Source: Caryophanales bacterium
GTDB lineage: Bacteria > Bacillota > Bacilli > Exiguobacteriales > Exiguobacteriaceae
Direction: 5' to 3'
Assembly: GCA_902362975.1 (NCBI GenBank)
Contig: CABIYO010000047.1
Location: 1-20,839 of the forward strand
DNA: 20,839 bases
Shown here: positions 1 through 8,807 of the stretch, one piece after another
Position numbering within the stretch: the first letter of the stretch is position 1
How the letters are laid out: each line of letters begins with the position of its first letter
Made by a program: the position numbers and the translations under genes
Notes under the pieces: generated by a model
What the model saw: only the letters and a program-made list of their open reading frames with translations
Told to the model about the DNA's origin: nothing
Databases searched by the model: none

Positions 1-828
1 ATCGTGCTCCTCTGTCGAGTCGCCGGCATCTCACGGGCGGCCTATTACAAATGGTTGAATCGCACCATACCGGTGCGTCAAGAAGAGAACGAGAAGCTTC
101 TGGAGGACATCCGTCTACTCTATGACCAGGCGAACGGCACATACGGGTACCGTCGGATCACGATGACGATCAACCGGTTGCGCCGACAACAAGGACTGTC
201 CCCGTTCAATGAAAAGCGAGTCTATCGCTTGATGCATATCCATGGGATCCAATCGGTCATCCGCCGGAAGCGGAAGTAGCATAAGAAGTCAACGCCGCAG
301 CACGTGGCCGAGAATCTGATGAACCGAGAGTTCAGCGCGTCCCGACCGGACGAGAAATGGTGCACCGACGTCACCGAGTTCAAATATGGCGCCGGGAAGA
401 AGGCTTATCTGAGCGCGATCATCGACCTGTATGACGGCTCGATCGTCGCCTATCGCATCGGGAAATCTAACAACAACGCGCTCGTCTTCCAGACGATGAT
501 GCCAGCGATCGCAGGGCTCCGCACAGGAGCGCGTCCGATGATCCATAGCGACCGAGGATATCAATACACATCGAGAGGGTTCAAACGCATAGTAGAAGAT
601 GCGGGGCTGACCCACAGCATGTCCCGGGTCGGACGTTGCATCGACAACGCCCCGATCGAGAGTTTTTGGGGCACCTTGAAAGTGGAGATGTACTACTTGC
701 GTGAGTTCCAGGCCTATAGCGAACTCACAACGGCCATCGAGAACTACATATCGTTCTACAACCACGATCGTCTCCAGAAACGACTGAACGGCTTGAGCCC
801 TGTCGAATACAGGTCTCAAGCCGCTTAG
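1..828 (+). pseudogene. IS3-family orfB transposase with in-frame stop, 5' partial
   Basis: This is the DDE integrase part of an IS150-group transposase, normally made as an OrfAB fusion that cuts and joins the IS ends. Reading in frame 1 from the window edge gives an N-terminal helical region (RAAYYKWLNR), then an amber TAG at 277-279 in the basic linker, then an uninterrupted rve domain. The catalytic triad is visible: Asp in CTDVTEF, Asp in HSDRGYQY and Glu in APIESFWGTLK. At the linker, copy 2 reads RKRYKKS where this copy has a stop in place of the Arg codon and His in place of Tyr. The downstream part has internal ATGs (for example 304-318 region), but a protein lacking the N-terminal part is unlikely to transpose. 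The C-terminal 174 residues differ from copy 2 at about 11 positions. Confidence 0.85.
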
Positions 829-874
829 GCTGGTTTTCATTATTTACCCTGTCTACTTGACGGGGAGCAGTTCA
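1..874 (+). mobile_element. Partial IS150-group IS3-family element, copy 1 (orfB end only)
   Basis: The window opens inside this element, so its left end and orfA are not visible. The right end is set by alignment with the second copy at 13761-15385. Both copies share near-identical sequence from the orfB stop through a terminal repeat whose inward reading is TGAACTGCTCCCC, and they diverge just outside it. The terminus has the TG...CA dinucleotides usual for IS3-family ends. No flanking target duplication can be judged because the other end is outside the window. The orientation is opposite to copy 2, with both orfB ends facing the sugar genes between them. Confidence 0.85.
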
Positions 875-895
875 CAATCAGGAGGGTTTTTTTTA

Positions 896-1753
896 ATGGG
901 TATTATCTCACTCAAACGTACGGTAGCGATGTGTTGTGCGTTCATCGTCGGGATGTCCTTGTTGACACCGGCAACGGCTAGCGCCACAACTGGCAATCCG
1001 TTAGCAGACGTGGCGTCGTATAAAATTTATTACGATGCTCCGACCAAGTCGAAGATCAAGAAGATGCAACGCTATGACCTCATGATCATTGAGCCTGTCT
1101 ATTACACAGCTGCTCAAATCAAAGAGCTCAAAAAGTACGGGACGAAAGTATACGGCTACATCAACACGATGGAAGCCGATAACTGGAACACGGACTTCAT
1201 CAATCAATTGAATGAATCCGACTTTTTCCATCGAAACGTGGAACGCGTTCACTACGCGGAATGGGACTCCTATTTGACCGATATCACGTCCTCTCATTAT
1301 CAAGCGATCCTTGTCGCTGAAGTGAAGAAACAAATTGTCGATAAAGGGCTTGACGGAGTGTTTTTAGATACGGTCGGTAACATCGATAACGAGCACTCGG
1401 AACAGCCTGACGTCCTAGCGGCCCAGCGTGACGGCATGAGCCAGTTCATGGGTACGCTAAATGAGTTGTATCCATCGCTGTCATTGATTCAAAATTGGGG
1501 ATTCGGTACATTGAAGAGCCATACATACCGTTACGTAGACGGTATCATGTGGGAGAGTTTTAATTATAATGTCGTCTCGAACGATCAATGGTCGAAAAAC
1601 CGAATCCAAGAACTGCGTACACTCGATACAACGCATAACATTAAGACGCTTACTGTTTCATCGGCTCAACAAGCAAAAAGTAAAGCATTTGCAAAAGAAA
1701 ATGGTTTTATCCATTTTCATGCAAACTCTTCACTAGATTATAACAATTTCTAA
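896..1753 (+). CDS. Secreted GH114-like putative glycoside hydrolase (endo-alpha-1,4-polygalactosaminidase-like)
   Basis: The 285-residue product has a Sec signal peptide: basic start, hydrophobic stretch at about residues 9-24, and an AxA-type cleavage site near TASA at 27-30. The mature part resembles the TIM-barrel GH114/TM1410-like family: a strand followed by YGYINTMEADNW (Glu at about 93), then KGLDGVFLDTVGN (Asp at about 158), then LIQNWGFGTL. In that family the conserved acidic residues at strand ends form the active site; the substrate here is not shown by sequence. The start at 896 is chosen because AGGAGG lies at 880-885 and the signal peptide begins there. The IS end is at 874, so only about 20 bases separate IS and start codon, and any native promoter is displaced. 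A rho-independent terminator follows at 1861-1909. It occupies the place where related gan clusters carry an extracellular endo-galactanase. Confidence 0.75.
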   Translation: MGIISLKRTVAMCCAFIVGMSLLTPATASATTGNPLADVASYKIYYDAPTKSKIKKMQRYDLMIIEPVYYTAAQIKELKKYGTKVYGYINTMEADNWNTDFINQLNESDFFHRNVERVHYAEWDSYLTDITSSHYQAILVAEVKKQIVDKGLDGVFLDTVGNIDNEHSEQPDVLAAQRDGMSQFMGTLNELYPSLSLIQNWGFGTLKSHTYRYVDGIMWESFNYNVVSNDQWSKNRIQELRTLDTTHNIKTLTVSSAQQAKSKAFAKENGFIHFHANSSLDYNNF

Positions 1754-1860
1754 AATACGATAATAGATTTTATTTCTTGATGCAATAGTCATTTGAACGA
1801 CGTGTAACGTATATGCTACGCTTGCCAGTCCTGTTCAAGAATTCCAAATTAAGTAAAGCA

Positions 1861-1909
1861 AAGATGCAATCACTTCGATATCAGTCGGGGCGATTGCATT
1901 TTCTTTTTT
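1861..1909 (+). terminator. Rho-independent terminator after the GH114-like gene
   Basis: The inverted repeat ATGCAATC (1864-1871) / GATTGCAT (1892-1899) has a 20-base loop and is followed by a T-rich tract to 1909. It lies between convergent genes and may also serve the regulator on the minus strand, though the T tract there is weaker. The rest of 1754-1964 holds no gene that I can see. Confidence 0.7.
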
Positions 1910-1964
1910 GCGTGCAGCCTGTTTATGTTGCTAAAACGACTCCGTTCAAGCGTGATCATGACCA

Positions 1965-2975
<1,011 letters not shown>

Positions 2976-2999
2976 CTATTCTATCTTCCATTTAACGAT

Positions 3000-3029
3000 A
3001 TATTAGGCACAAATTCAATCGTCAGCCAA
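3000..3029 (-). promoter_or_regulatory. Candidate sigma-A promoter of ganR
   Basis: On the minus strand, TTGGCT (3024-3029) and TAATAT (3000-3005) are 18 bases apart, upstream of the AGGAAG site of ganR. The match is moderate. No TTTASTAAA motif is seen here, so autoregulation through that motif is not supported. Confidence 0.45.
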
Positions 3030-3056
3030 TACGTCACATGCCTCACACCATAAATA

Positions 3057-3084
3057 AGACGCCAACCGAAACCGGTCGACGTCT
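3057..3084 (-). terminator. Weak hairpin after ganA
   Basis: AGACG/CGTCT arms enclose a nested ACCG/CGGT pair just after the ganA stop. On the minus strand the tail is only moderately T-rich (TTATTTAT), so it is a weak or partial terminator that could let some ganA transcription reach ganR. Confidence 0.4.
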
Positions 3085-3090
3085 CCCTTC

Positions 3091-5148
3091 TCAACGCGTC
3101 GCTTTAAAGACGTGTGAAGCATAACGGTCGAGTTCAACTGTCCCCGTATGGTTCACTCCCGTCACAAGGTCTTCCATCTCATAAGGTAGCTCAATTGTTT
3201 GGCGTGACTCCGTAAAGTTCAGCACAAAGATATAATCCGTATCTTCAGCACGTCGGACTTGTACCGAAACGCCTCCCCGATGCTTGATTGCGACCGGACG
3301 ATCAATGTTCAATTCATCGAGCAACCGCCCATAAAACGTACGATGGAACGCCTGATCCATCCGGGCACCGATATAGTAGGCGTCCCCTTTTCCGTGCGTA
3401 TGTTTCGTCACAGCAGCAGTACCTGCATAAAATTCATCTTCGTATACCGCAAGCGACTGAGCTGTTTCGATCCGGAGTGGCGTCGCATAATCTTTCAATT
3501 CGAATCGGCTTTCCCCGTAACGGACAGACTGTCGTTCCGAAGGGTAAAGTGTGTCCGTCTCAAGCGGCGTGACGCCAAACGTATTCTGCAGTGGCGTCAA
3601 CCAACCATTTGGGTGCACGAGATCATGACGATCAACAAGACCAGATATGTACGTCATCACGATCGTCCCACCATCTTGTACAAATTGTTCGAATCGTTCA
3701 GCGAGCGATTCTTCCATCAAATAGAGCATCGGGACGACAAGTAACCGGTATGATGAAAAATCATGTTCTTTTGTAATGACATCGACAGGAATATCTTGTT
3801 CCCAGAACGTACGATAGTGCTCTTGAAGTGTTTGTGGGTAACGTTTCGAATCAAGACCGAATCCTTGTGCGTCATCGAGCGCCCAGTTACTCTCCCAATC
3901 ATAAAATAGGGCGACCTCGGCCGGACGAACCGATCCGACAACCTCTTGTATTTTTTCAAGTGTCACACCGACTTCACTCACCTCTTTGAAGACGCGGTTG
4001 TCTGGACTGTTATCGTGGTCGACAACAGCGCCATGGAACTTCTCCGAAGAACCACGTGATTTGCGCCACTGGAAGTAGAGCACGCTATCCGAACCGTGGG
4101 CGAGCATTTGCAGCGACGATAATTTATGCATGCCCGGACGTTTCGCTTTATTGACCGGATGCCAGTTCACCGCACTCGGTGTCGATTCCATAAGTAGGAA
4201 CGGCTGTTGTTTCAAACTCCGGTAAAGGTCGTTGATCATGCCGACCTTCATCGCTAAATTAGCCGTCGACTCCCAATCGTTATGCCACGCTGGGTATGCG
4301 TCCCAGCTGATGACATCGACATGTTTCGCAAATTCGCTATAATCAAGCGATTGAAACGGGATCAGGTCGAACGTATCGGCCATAAAGTTCGTCGTGATCG
4401 GGATGTTTGGCGTCCGTTCACGTAGCGGGACGATCTCATGTTTATAAAAATCAATCGTCTGATGCGTCACAAATCGTTTCCAATCTAAATTCATACCATG
4501 GACGGCACTCTCACCGATCGGGGATGGCGATTCAATTTGCGACCACTCTGTATACGTATGACTCCAGAACGGCCCCCACCAAGAATCATTCAGTTCTTTC
4601 AATGAACTGTACTGGTCTTGGAGCCACGTCCGAAATGCATCTTGGCATAAGTCACAGTGACAATCTCCACCGTATTCGTTCGAGATGTGCCACATGATGA
4701 GAGCCGGATGATCTCCGTACCGTTCAGCGAGCAAACGGTTCATCTGTTGTGTCTTCTCACGATATACCGGTGACGTGAAGCAATGGTTATGTCGCGCACC
4801 GTGTAGCTGCTTCACCCGACTCGAATTCATACGTAGTACTTCAGGGTACTTCGCAGACATCCACGTCGGACGGGCCCCACTCGGCGTTGCGAGGATCACG
4901 TGTCCACCGATTGACGCGATCCGTTCAATGACGTCGTCAAGCCATTCAAACTGGTAGACCCCTTCTTCCGGCTCGAGACAATGCCATGCGAAAATACCGA
5001 TCGAGAACGTATTCGTATGCGCGAGTCGCATCAGGCGAACGTCATCATCTAAGATTCCTGGCTGATCAAGCCACTGATCCGGGTTATAGTCGCCTCCGTG
5101 TAAGAAGCGCTTCGCTTTCGTCGTGTAGATCCGTTCATAAGTTGCCAT
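3091..5148 (-). CDS. ganA: GH42 beta-galactosidase GanA
   Basis: The 685-residue protein matches the usual length of GH42 enzymes and by recall is very similar along its whole length to Bacillus GanA. It hydrolyses terminal beta-galactosyl residues of imported galacto-oligosaccharides or lactose. No signal peptide is present, so it acts in the cytoplasm. Visible landmarks are the N-terminal HGGDYNPDQW, the general acid/base Glu158 in MWHISNEYGG, the nucleophile Glu321 in LLMESTPSAVNW, and a four-cysteine zinc site (Cys123, Cys163, Cys165, Cys168, the last three as CHCDLC). The trimerisation domain and C-terminal beta domain follow. The ATG has AGAAGGAAGGGA just upstream. It is 44 bases after ganQ and belongs to the ganS-ganP-ganQ-ganA transcription unit. 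Confidence 0.96.
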   Translation of the reverse strand: MATYERIYTTKAKRFLHGGDYNPDQWLDQPGILDDDVRLMRLAHTNTFSIGIFAWHCLEPEEGVYQFEWLDDVIERIASIGGHVILATPSGARPTWMSAKYPEVLRMNSSRVKQLHGARHNHCFTSPVYREKTQQMNRLLAERYGDHPALIMWHISNEYGGDCHCDLCQDAFRTWLQDQYSSLKELNDSWWGPFWSHTYTEWSQIESPSPIGESAVHGMNLDWKRFVTHQTIDFYKHEIVPLRERTPNIPITTNFMADTFDLIPFQSLDYSEFAKHVDVISWDAYPAWHNDWESTANLAMKVGMINDLYRSLKQQPFLLMESTPSAVNWHPVNKAKRPGMHKLSSLQMLAHGSDSVLYFQWRKSRGSSEKFHGAVVDHDNSPDNRVFKEVSEVGVTLEKIQEVVGSVRPAEVALFYDWESNWALDDAQGFGLDSKRYPQTLQEHYRTFWEQDIPVDVITKEHDFSSYRLLVVPMLYLMEESLAERFEQFVQDGGTIVMTYISGLVDRHDLVHPNGWLTPLQNTFGVTPLETDTLYPSERQSVRYGESRFELKDYATPLRIETAQSLAVYEDEFYAGTAAVTKHTHGKGDAYYIGARMDQAFHRTFYGRLLDELNIDRPVAIKHRGGVSVQVRRAEDTDYIFVLNFTESRQTIELPYEMEDLVTGVNHTGTVELDRYASHVFKATR

Positions 5149-5192
5149 TGTCGTTTCCCTTCCTTCTCTCTATCTTATTTATCACGTTCTCT

Positions 5193-6038
5193 TTATCCCT
5201 TCGTTCCGCCTGTCGTTAATCCTGCTACGAAATGTTTCTGCAGCATAACGAAAATAACAGCAACTGGAATACTAATTAAAATCGCACCGGCCGCAAACGT
5301 CGTATAACTCGCCCCCATCACATCATTGACGAGATTGTAGAGCCCGATCGGTAGCGTATAGGCATCTTGCGTCCGAAGAATCGTCGAGGACAATACAAAG
5401 TCGCCGAGTGGTCCGGTAAAACCGTTCATTGCGACGACGGCGAGCATCGGACGACAGAGCGGCATCAAAATTTGTAAGAAGATCCGTGTGTTCGACGCAC
5501 CGTCAAGCTTCGCACTCTCGTCAAGGTCAATCGGGATCGAGTCCATATACCCTTTCATCAAATACGTATTCATCGGGATTTGTCCCCCGATGTACAGCAT
5601 GATTAGCAGCCAATGGCTATTCATCATCCCTAACATCTGAGCGAGAACGAACAATGCAATCAACGCCGAGAACTGAGGAATCATTTGTAAAAGTAAAAAC
5701 AAAGTGAGCGCGCGTTGCCGCCCTTTGAAACGGAAGCGAGAAAAGGCATACGCTGTGAATGAGACACTCACCAACGTTCCGAGCATCGTGAACACGCTGA
5801 TTTTCAACGAATTCATATACCAGTTGACGTATTGCAAGTTCTCTTTTCCAGCAAACAGCTCTCGATAATGGTCGAGCGTTGGATTTTTCGGAATGAGCGA
5901 TGTACTGACAAGGCTATTTCCCGGGTTAAAACTGGCCCCGATCGTCCAAAGAAGTGGATAGACGATGATGGCGACGACCGATAGCAAGAGTGCGTACGAT
6001 AGAAAAATTCGTAGGTTGAATTTCTTCATGGCCATCAT
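5193..6038 (-). CDS. ganQ: ABC transporter permease GanQ (MalG type)
   Basis: The product of about 280 residues has six predicted membrane segments and the EAA-loop signature ESAKLDGASN at about 174-183, which docks the ATPase subunit in carbohydrate uptake-1 ABC importers. It pairs with GanP to import galacto-oligosaccharides delivered by GanS. The ganP stop and the first ATG share ATGA. AAGGAAGGG ends two bases before that first ATG, so the second ATG (6035) may be the real start with better spacing; the difference is one residue. Family and partner assignment are firm; substrate is inferred from the adjacent ganA. Confidence 0.93.
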   Translation of the reverse strand: MMAMKKFNLRIFLSYALLLSVVAIIVYPLLWTIGASFNPGNSLVSTSLIPKNPTLDHYRELFAGKENLQYVNWYMNSLKISVFTMLGTLVSVSFTAYAFSRFRFKGRQRALTLFLLLQMIPQFSALIALFVLAQMLGMMNSHWLLIMLYIGGQIPMNTYLMKGYMDSIPIDLDESAKLDGASNTRIFLQILMPLCRPMLAVVAMNGFTGPLGDFVLSSTILRTQDAYTLPIGLYNLVNDVMGASYTTFAAGAILISIPVAVIFVMLQKHFVAGLTTGGTKG

Positions 6039-7300
6039 TTCCCTTCCTTAAATGAGTTTGTTTTTCTAAATTGCCATAGCGCGATCGAGATGACGAAAAT
6101 CGACAGCAAAATCGTCAAGGCTGCCGCAAGCGCGTATTGACCGGATTGCATCGTTAACTTGTAAATCCAAGAGACCAAGATGTCGGTACCACCGGCATTA
6201 GAACCCGGTACAGCTGGACCACCTCCATTAAATAAGTAGATGATATTGAAGTTGTTAAAGTTAAAGGTGAATTGCGTAATGATGATCGGAGCCATCGCAA
6301 TCATGATCATCGGCATCGTAATATGACGGAACTTTTTGAACGCTGATGCTCCATCAATCGTGGCCGCCTCATACAAATCTTGAGGAATCGATTGCAAGAC
6401 ACCGGTCGTCACGATGAAAACGTAAGGAAAACCGAGCCACCCCTGCATAAACACCAATGCCACTTTCGTCCATCCGGCAGACGTCAACCATGGAATCGGA
6501 TCGATGCCAAACGTGGCGAGAATATCATTATTGATCGCCCCAAAACTATCGTTAAATAGTCCAGCGAAGACGAGGATCGTCACGAACCCTGGAACGGCCC
6601 ACGGTAAGACGAAAAACGTACGAATCGTCTTTTTAAAGCGGATCTCTTTTTGGTTGACGACGACCGCAAGAAAAATCCCTAAGGAAACTTGTAACGTCGA
6701 CGCGAGCACCGTCCAAATGACCGTCCACGACAACACATCGAGGAACGTCGATCGCCAAATGTCGACCGTGAAGATTTGGGCGAATGTATCAAATCCGACC
6801 CAATCCGCCAAATTCGCTGGAGGCGAATGATAGAGGTCGTAGTTCGTAAATGCCAACGCGAAACTGAATAAGATCGGGAAGATGACAGCAAAAATTAGAA
6901 TAAATAGCGATGGTGCGCTGATCAAATACGGATATCCTGCATCCTTCATCGCAAGATAATCTTGTCGGAGCGAGCCGAGTGAGAAGCCCTCGTCTCGTCT
7001 TTGTCCATTTCGATAAGCGTCTCGTAGATTGAATCCGTAAAAGGCCACACCGAATAGCAACACGATGATTGCAATGATTCCTTCTGCGAGTAAGAAAATC
7101 GAATTATCCCGCGGGACCTCGGTACCGAGCGTCACAATACCCCATAACCCCATATTCAATAAATCAGCGAATACGACTGCGTACGCAATCGTAATGATTA
7201 AAAATAGTCCACCCTTTAGCCACTGACGATTATATAGCTGTCCGAGACCAGGTATGATCGACAAAAATGTACTCAGTTGACGATGTTGCACAATCTTCAC
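6035..7300 (-). CDS. ganP: ABC transporter permease GanP (MalF type)
   Basis: The 421-residue membrane protein is longer than a minimal permease. About 95 N-terminal residues contain extra hydrophobic segments (FLSIIPGLGQLYNRQWLKGG onward) before the MalF-like core, a layout shared with Bacillus maltodextrin and galactan permeases. The EAA loop EAATIDGASAFKKF lies at about 311-324. It forms the translocation channel with GanQ. The start is a GTG; AGGA lies six bases upstream of 7300, but an in-frame second GTG three codons later also has a GAGG-like site, so the N-terminus is uncertain by three residues. It follows ganS by 50 bases and overlaps ganQ. No ATPase gene is present in the locus. 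Confidence 0.93.
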   Translation of the reverse strand: MKIVQHRQLSTFLSIIPGLGQLYNRQWLKGGLFLIITIAYAVVFADLLNMGLWGIVTLGTEVPRDNSIFLLAEGIIAIIVLLFGVAFYGFNLRDAYRNGQRRDEGFSLGSLRQDYLAMKDAGYPYLISAPSLFILIFAVIFPILFSFALAFTNYDLYHSPPANLADWVGFDTFAQIFTVDIWRSTFLDVLSWTVIWTVLASTLQVSLGIFLAVVVNQKEIRFKKTIRTFFVLPWAVPGFVTILVFAGLFNDSFGAINNDILATFGIDPIPWLTSAGWTKVALVFMQGWLGFPYVFIVTTGVLQSIPQDLYEAATIDGASAFKKFRHITMPMIMIAMAPIIITQFTFNFNNFNIIYLFNGGGPAVPGSNAGGTDILVSWIYKLTMQSGQYALAAALTILLSIFVISIALWQFRKTNSFKEGK

Positions 7301-7350
7301 CTCACGTCCTATTGTTCAATAAAATCGGCAGGACGAGCCTGCCGATCGCA

Positions 7351-8616
7351 TCAGTTACTATGTTTGGCTTTAATTTGACCAGAAATCGTTTCGACGGCTT
7401 GCTTCATCGCTTGCTCTGGTTTCGCTTTACCAGTTGCGACAGTTTGAAGCGCTGCGTCGACTGGTTGCCATACTTCATTCATTTCTGGAATGTTCGGTGT
7501 CAACTCAGCGAACTGAGATTGTGCCGCCACCGCTTGCGCGACTTCACTCTCTGTGACAGCCGGGTCACTCGCGAGCGATTTGACAGCTGGAACTTCTTGC
7601 GTCACTTCGAAACGAGTCCGTGAGTTTTCTTCATCTCCAAGGAACTTCACAAGTTTCTCTGCCATTTCGGCATTTTTACTGTACGAACTAACGTTGTAGC
7701 TCTTCACACCGAGGAACGAACTCATGTTGTCGCCGTTCGCCAACTCAGGCAATTTGACGACACCGTAGTCGATCCCTGCTTTTTTGAACGGTTCGACGTT
7801 CCATGGTCCTGAGATGATGGCAGTCGCTTTTCCTTCAGTGAACAGTGATTCCAAGACGTTAATCCCTTGCTCACCAATAATCCCAGCTGGGAACAGCTTG
7901 TCTTGATAGAATTTTTGGATGAGTGTAACTCCTTCAATCGCACCTTTGTTCGCTAATCCGATATCCGATGTGTCGTAGTTTCCAGCGTCATCCTGTCCGA
8001 AAATATAACCGCCTGATCCACTCATCACACTTTGTGCGTAATAAATTTGATCAAACAGCGCTAAGAATCCGAACTGCTTCCCGTCTGTCACTTCTTTCGA
8101 ATAGTCGTACCATTCGTCAAGCGACTGTGGGAGATCCGCTTCATCGATCAATGCCTTGTTATAGTAGAGAACCGTCGATTCAACAGCTTTTGGCACACCG
8201 TACACTTTGCCATCCACAATTTGCGATTGAATGGCGACGTCTGTGTAAATCGATTGTTCTTCAGGTGTCAATGCAATCTCTTTAATAAGTCCTTCTGTCA
8301 CCGCTGTCCCGATTTGGTCCCCAGGCATCGTCAACACGTCAGGGCCTGTCCCAGCCGGACCGTCCAAACGCAAGTCTTCGATTTGTTGTGCGTACGTCTT
8401 CTCGATGACTTTTACTTTGACGTCGTTTTCTTTTTCAAATCGTGCAACGGCTTCTTTGATCCCTTCGCCTTTTTCAACATCCTCCCAAACAATCAACTCG
8501 TTCGAGCTCGCTTCCGTTGATTCCCCCGATGTCTCTTCTCCTGGCCCACAAGCGGCAAGGATTGAACTCATAAGGAGTCCTCCTGCTAACAATGTATATC
8601 TGCTTGTCGATTTCAT
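7351..8616 (-). CDS. ganS: Galacto-oligosaccharide-binding lipoprotein GanS
   Basis: The 421-residue protein is an extracellular solute-binding protein of the MalE type. It has a lipoprotein signal peptide with lipobox LAAC and Cys23 as the lipidation site, followed by an acidic linker (GEETSGESTEASS) and the bilobed binding fold, with motifs such as IIGEQGINVLESLFTEGKA and ATAIISGPW. It would capture oligosaccharides at the outer membrane-facing surface of the cytoplasmic membrane and hand them to GanPQ. The ATG follows GGGAGGAAC at good spacing. It is the first gene of the gan operon, with a promoter and cre-like site directly upstream. The substrate is inferred from linkage to GH42 and Leloir genes. 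Confidence 0.93.
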   Translation of the reverse strand: MKSTSRYTLLAGGLLMSSILAACGPGEETSGESTEASSNELIVWEDVEKGEGIKEAVARFEKENDVKVKVIEKTYAQQIEDLRLDGPAGTGPDVLTMPGDQIGTAVTEGLIKEIALTPEEQSIYTDVAIQSQIVDGKVYGVPKAVESTVLYYNKALIDEADLPQSLDEWYDYSKEVTDGKQFGFLALFDQIYYAQSVMSGSGGYIFGQDDAGNYDTSDIGLANKGAIEGVTLIQKFYQDKLFPAGIIGEQGINVLESLFTEGKATAIISGPWNVEPFKKAGIDYGVVKLPELANGDNMSSFLGVKSYNVSSYSKNAEMAEKLVKFLGDEENSRTRFEVTQEVPAVKSLASDPAVTESEVAQAVAAQSQFAELTPNIPEMNEVWQPVDAALQTVATGKAKPEQAMKQAVETISGQIKAKHSN

Positions 8617-8641
8617 AAACCGTTCCTCCCGAAACTGTGAT

Positions 8642-8657
8642 TGTAAGCGCTTTTACA
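8642..8657. promoter_or_regulatory. cre-like CcpA site at the ganS transcription start
   Basis: TGTAAGCGCTTTTACA resembles catabolite responsive elements (TGWNANCGNTNWCA) with one mismatch in the standard frame and an extended palindrome. It begins about five bases downstream of the predicted -10 of ganS, over the expected start point, where CcpA binding would block transcription. CcpA itself is not encoded in the window. Confidence 0.65.
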
Positions 8658-8662
8658 AATTC

Positions 8663-8691
8663 AATATAGCACCGTTATTAAAATTAGTAAA
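8663..8691 (-). promoter_or_regulatory. Candidate sigma-A promoter of ganS
   Basis: On the minus strand, TTTACT (8686-8691) and TATATT (8663-8668) are 17 bases apart. The -35 element lies within a TTTACTAA repeat, so a protein bound there would compete with RNA polymerase. Confidence 0.6.
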
Positions 8692-8705
8692 TAAATTTTA
8701 GTAAA
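8683..8705. promoter_or_regulatory. Operator-like repeat TTAGTAAA x2 upstream of ganS
   Basis: TTAGTAAA occurs at 8684-8691 and 8698-8705, with a 14-base period. Each is close to the symmetric motif TTTASTAAA. The same motif recurs as an inverted pair upstream of galK (13676-13705). The first copy overlaps the ganS -35. The binding protein is probably GanR but this is inference. Confidence 0.5.
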
Positions 8706-8807
8706 CTTTTAACTTTTTATTTACCTCTCGTTTTTGTATGGTTAAAGTATCCCGTATTGTACAGGCTGACAGATGCGGTATCTTATAACTAAGGAGCGTG
8801 ATGAGAA

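Noticed and set aside
289..840. Long open frame opposite the copy 1 transposase
   Set aside because: It is antisense to a clear DDE domain and mirrors its codon structure; no ribosome binding site or family resemblance.
1910..1964. Short minus-strand frame beginning MITLERS, resembling a lacZ alpha start
   Set aside because: Chance similarity of a few codons; no ribosome binding site and the frame runs into the terminator.
8683..8705. Possible CRISPR-like or iteron repeat
   Set aside because: Only two short A/T-rich units with no spacers or further copies; better explained as operator half-sites.
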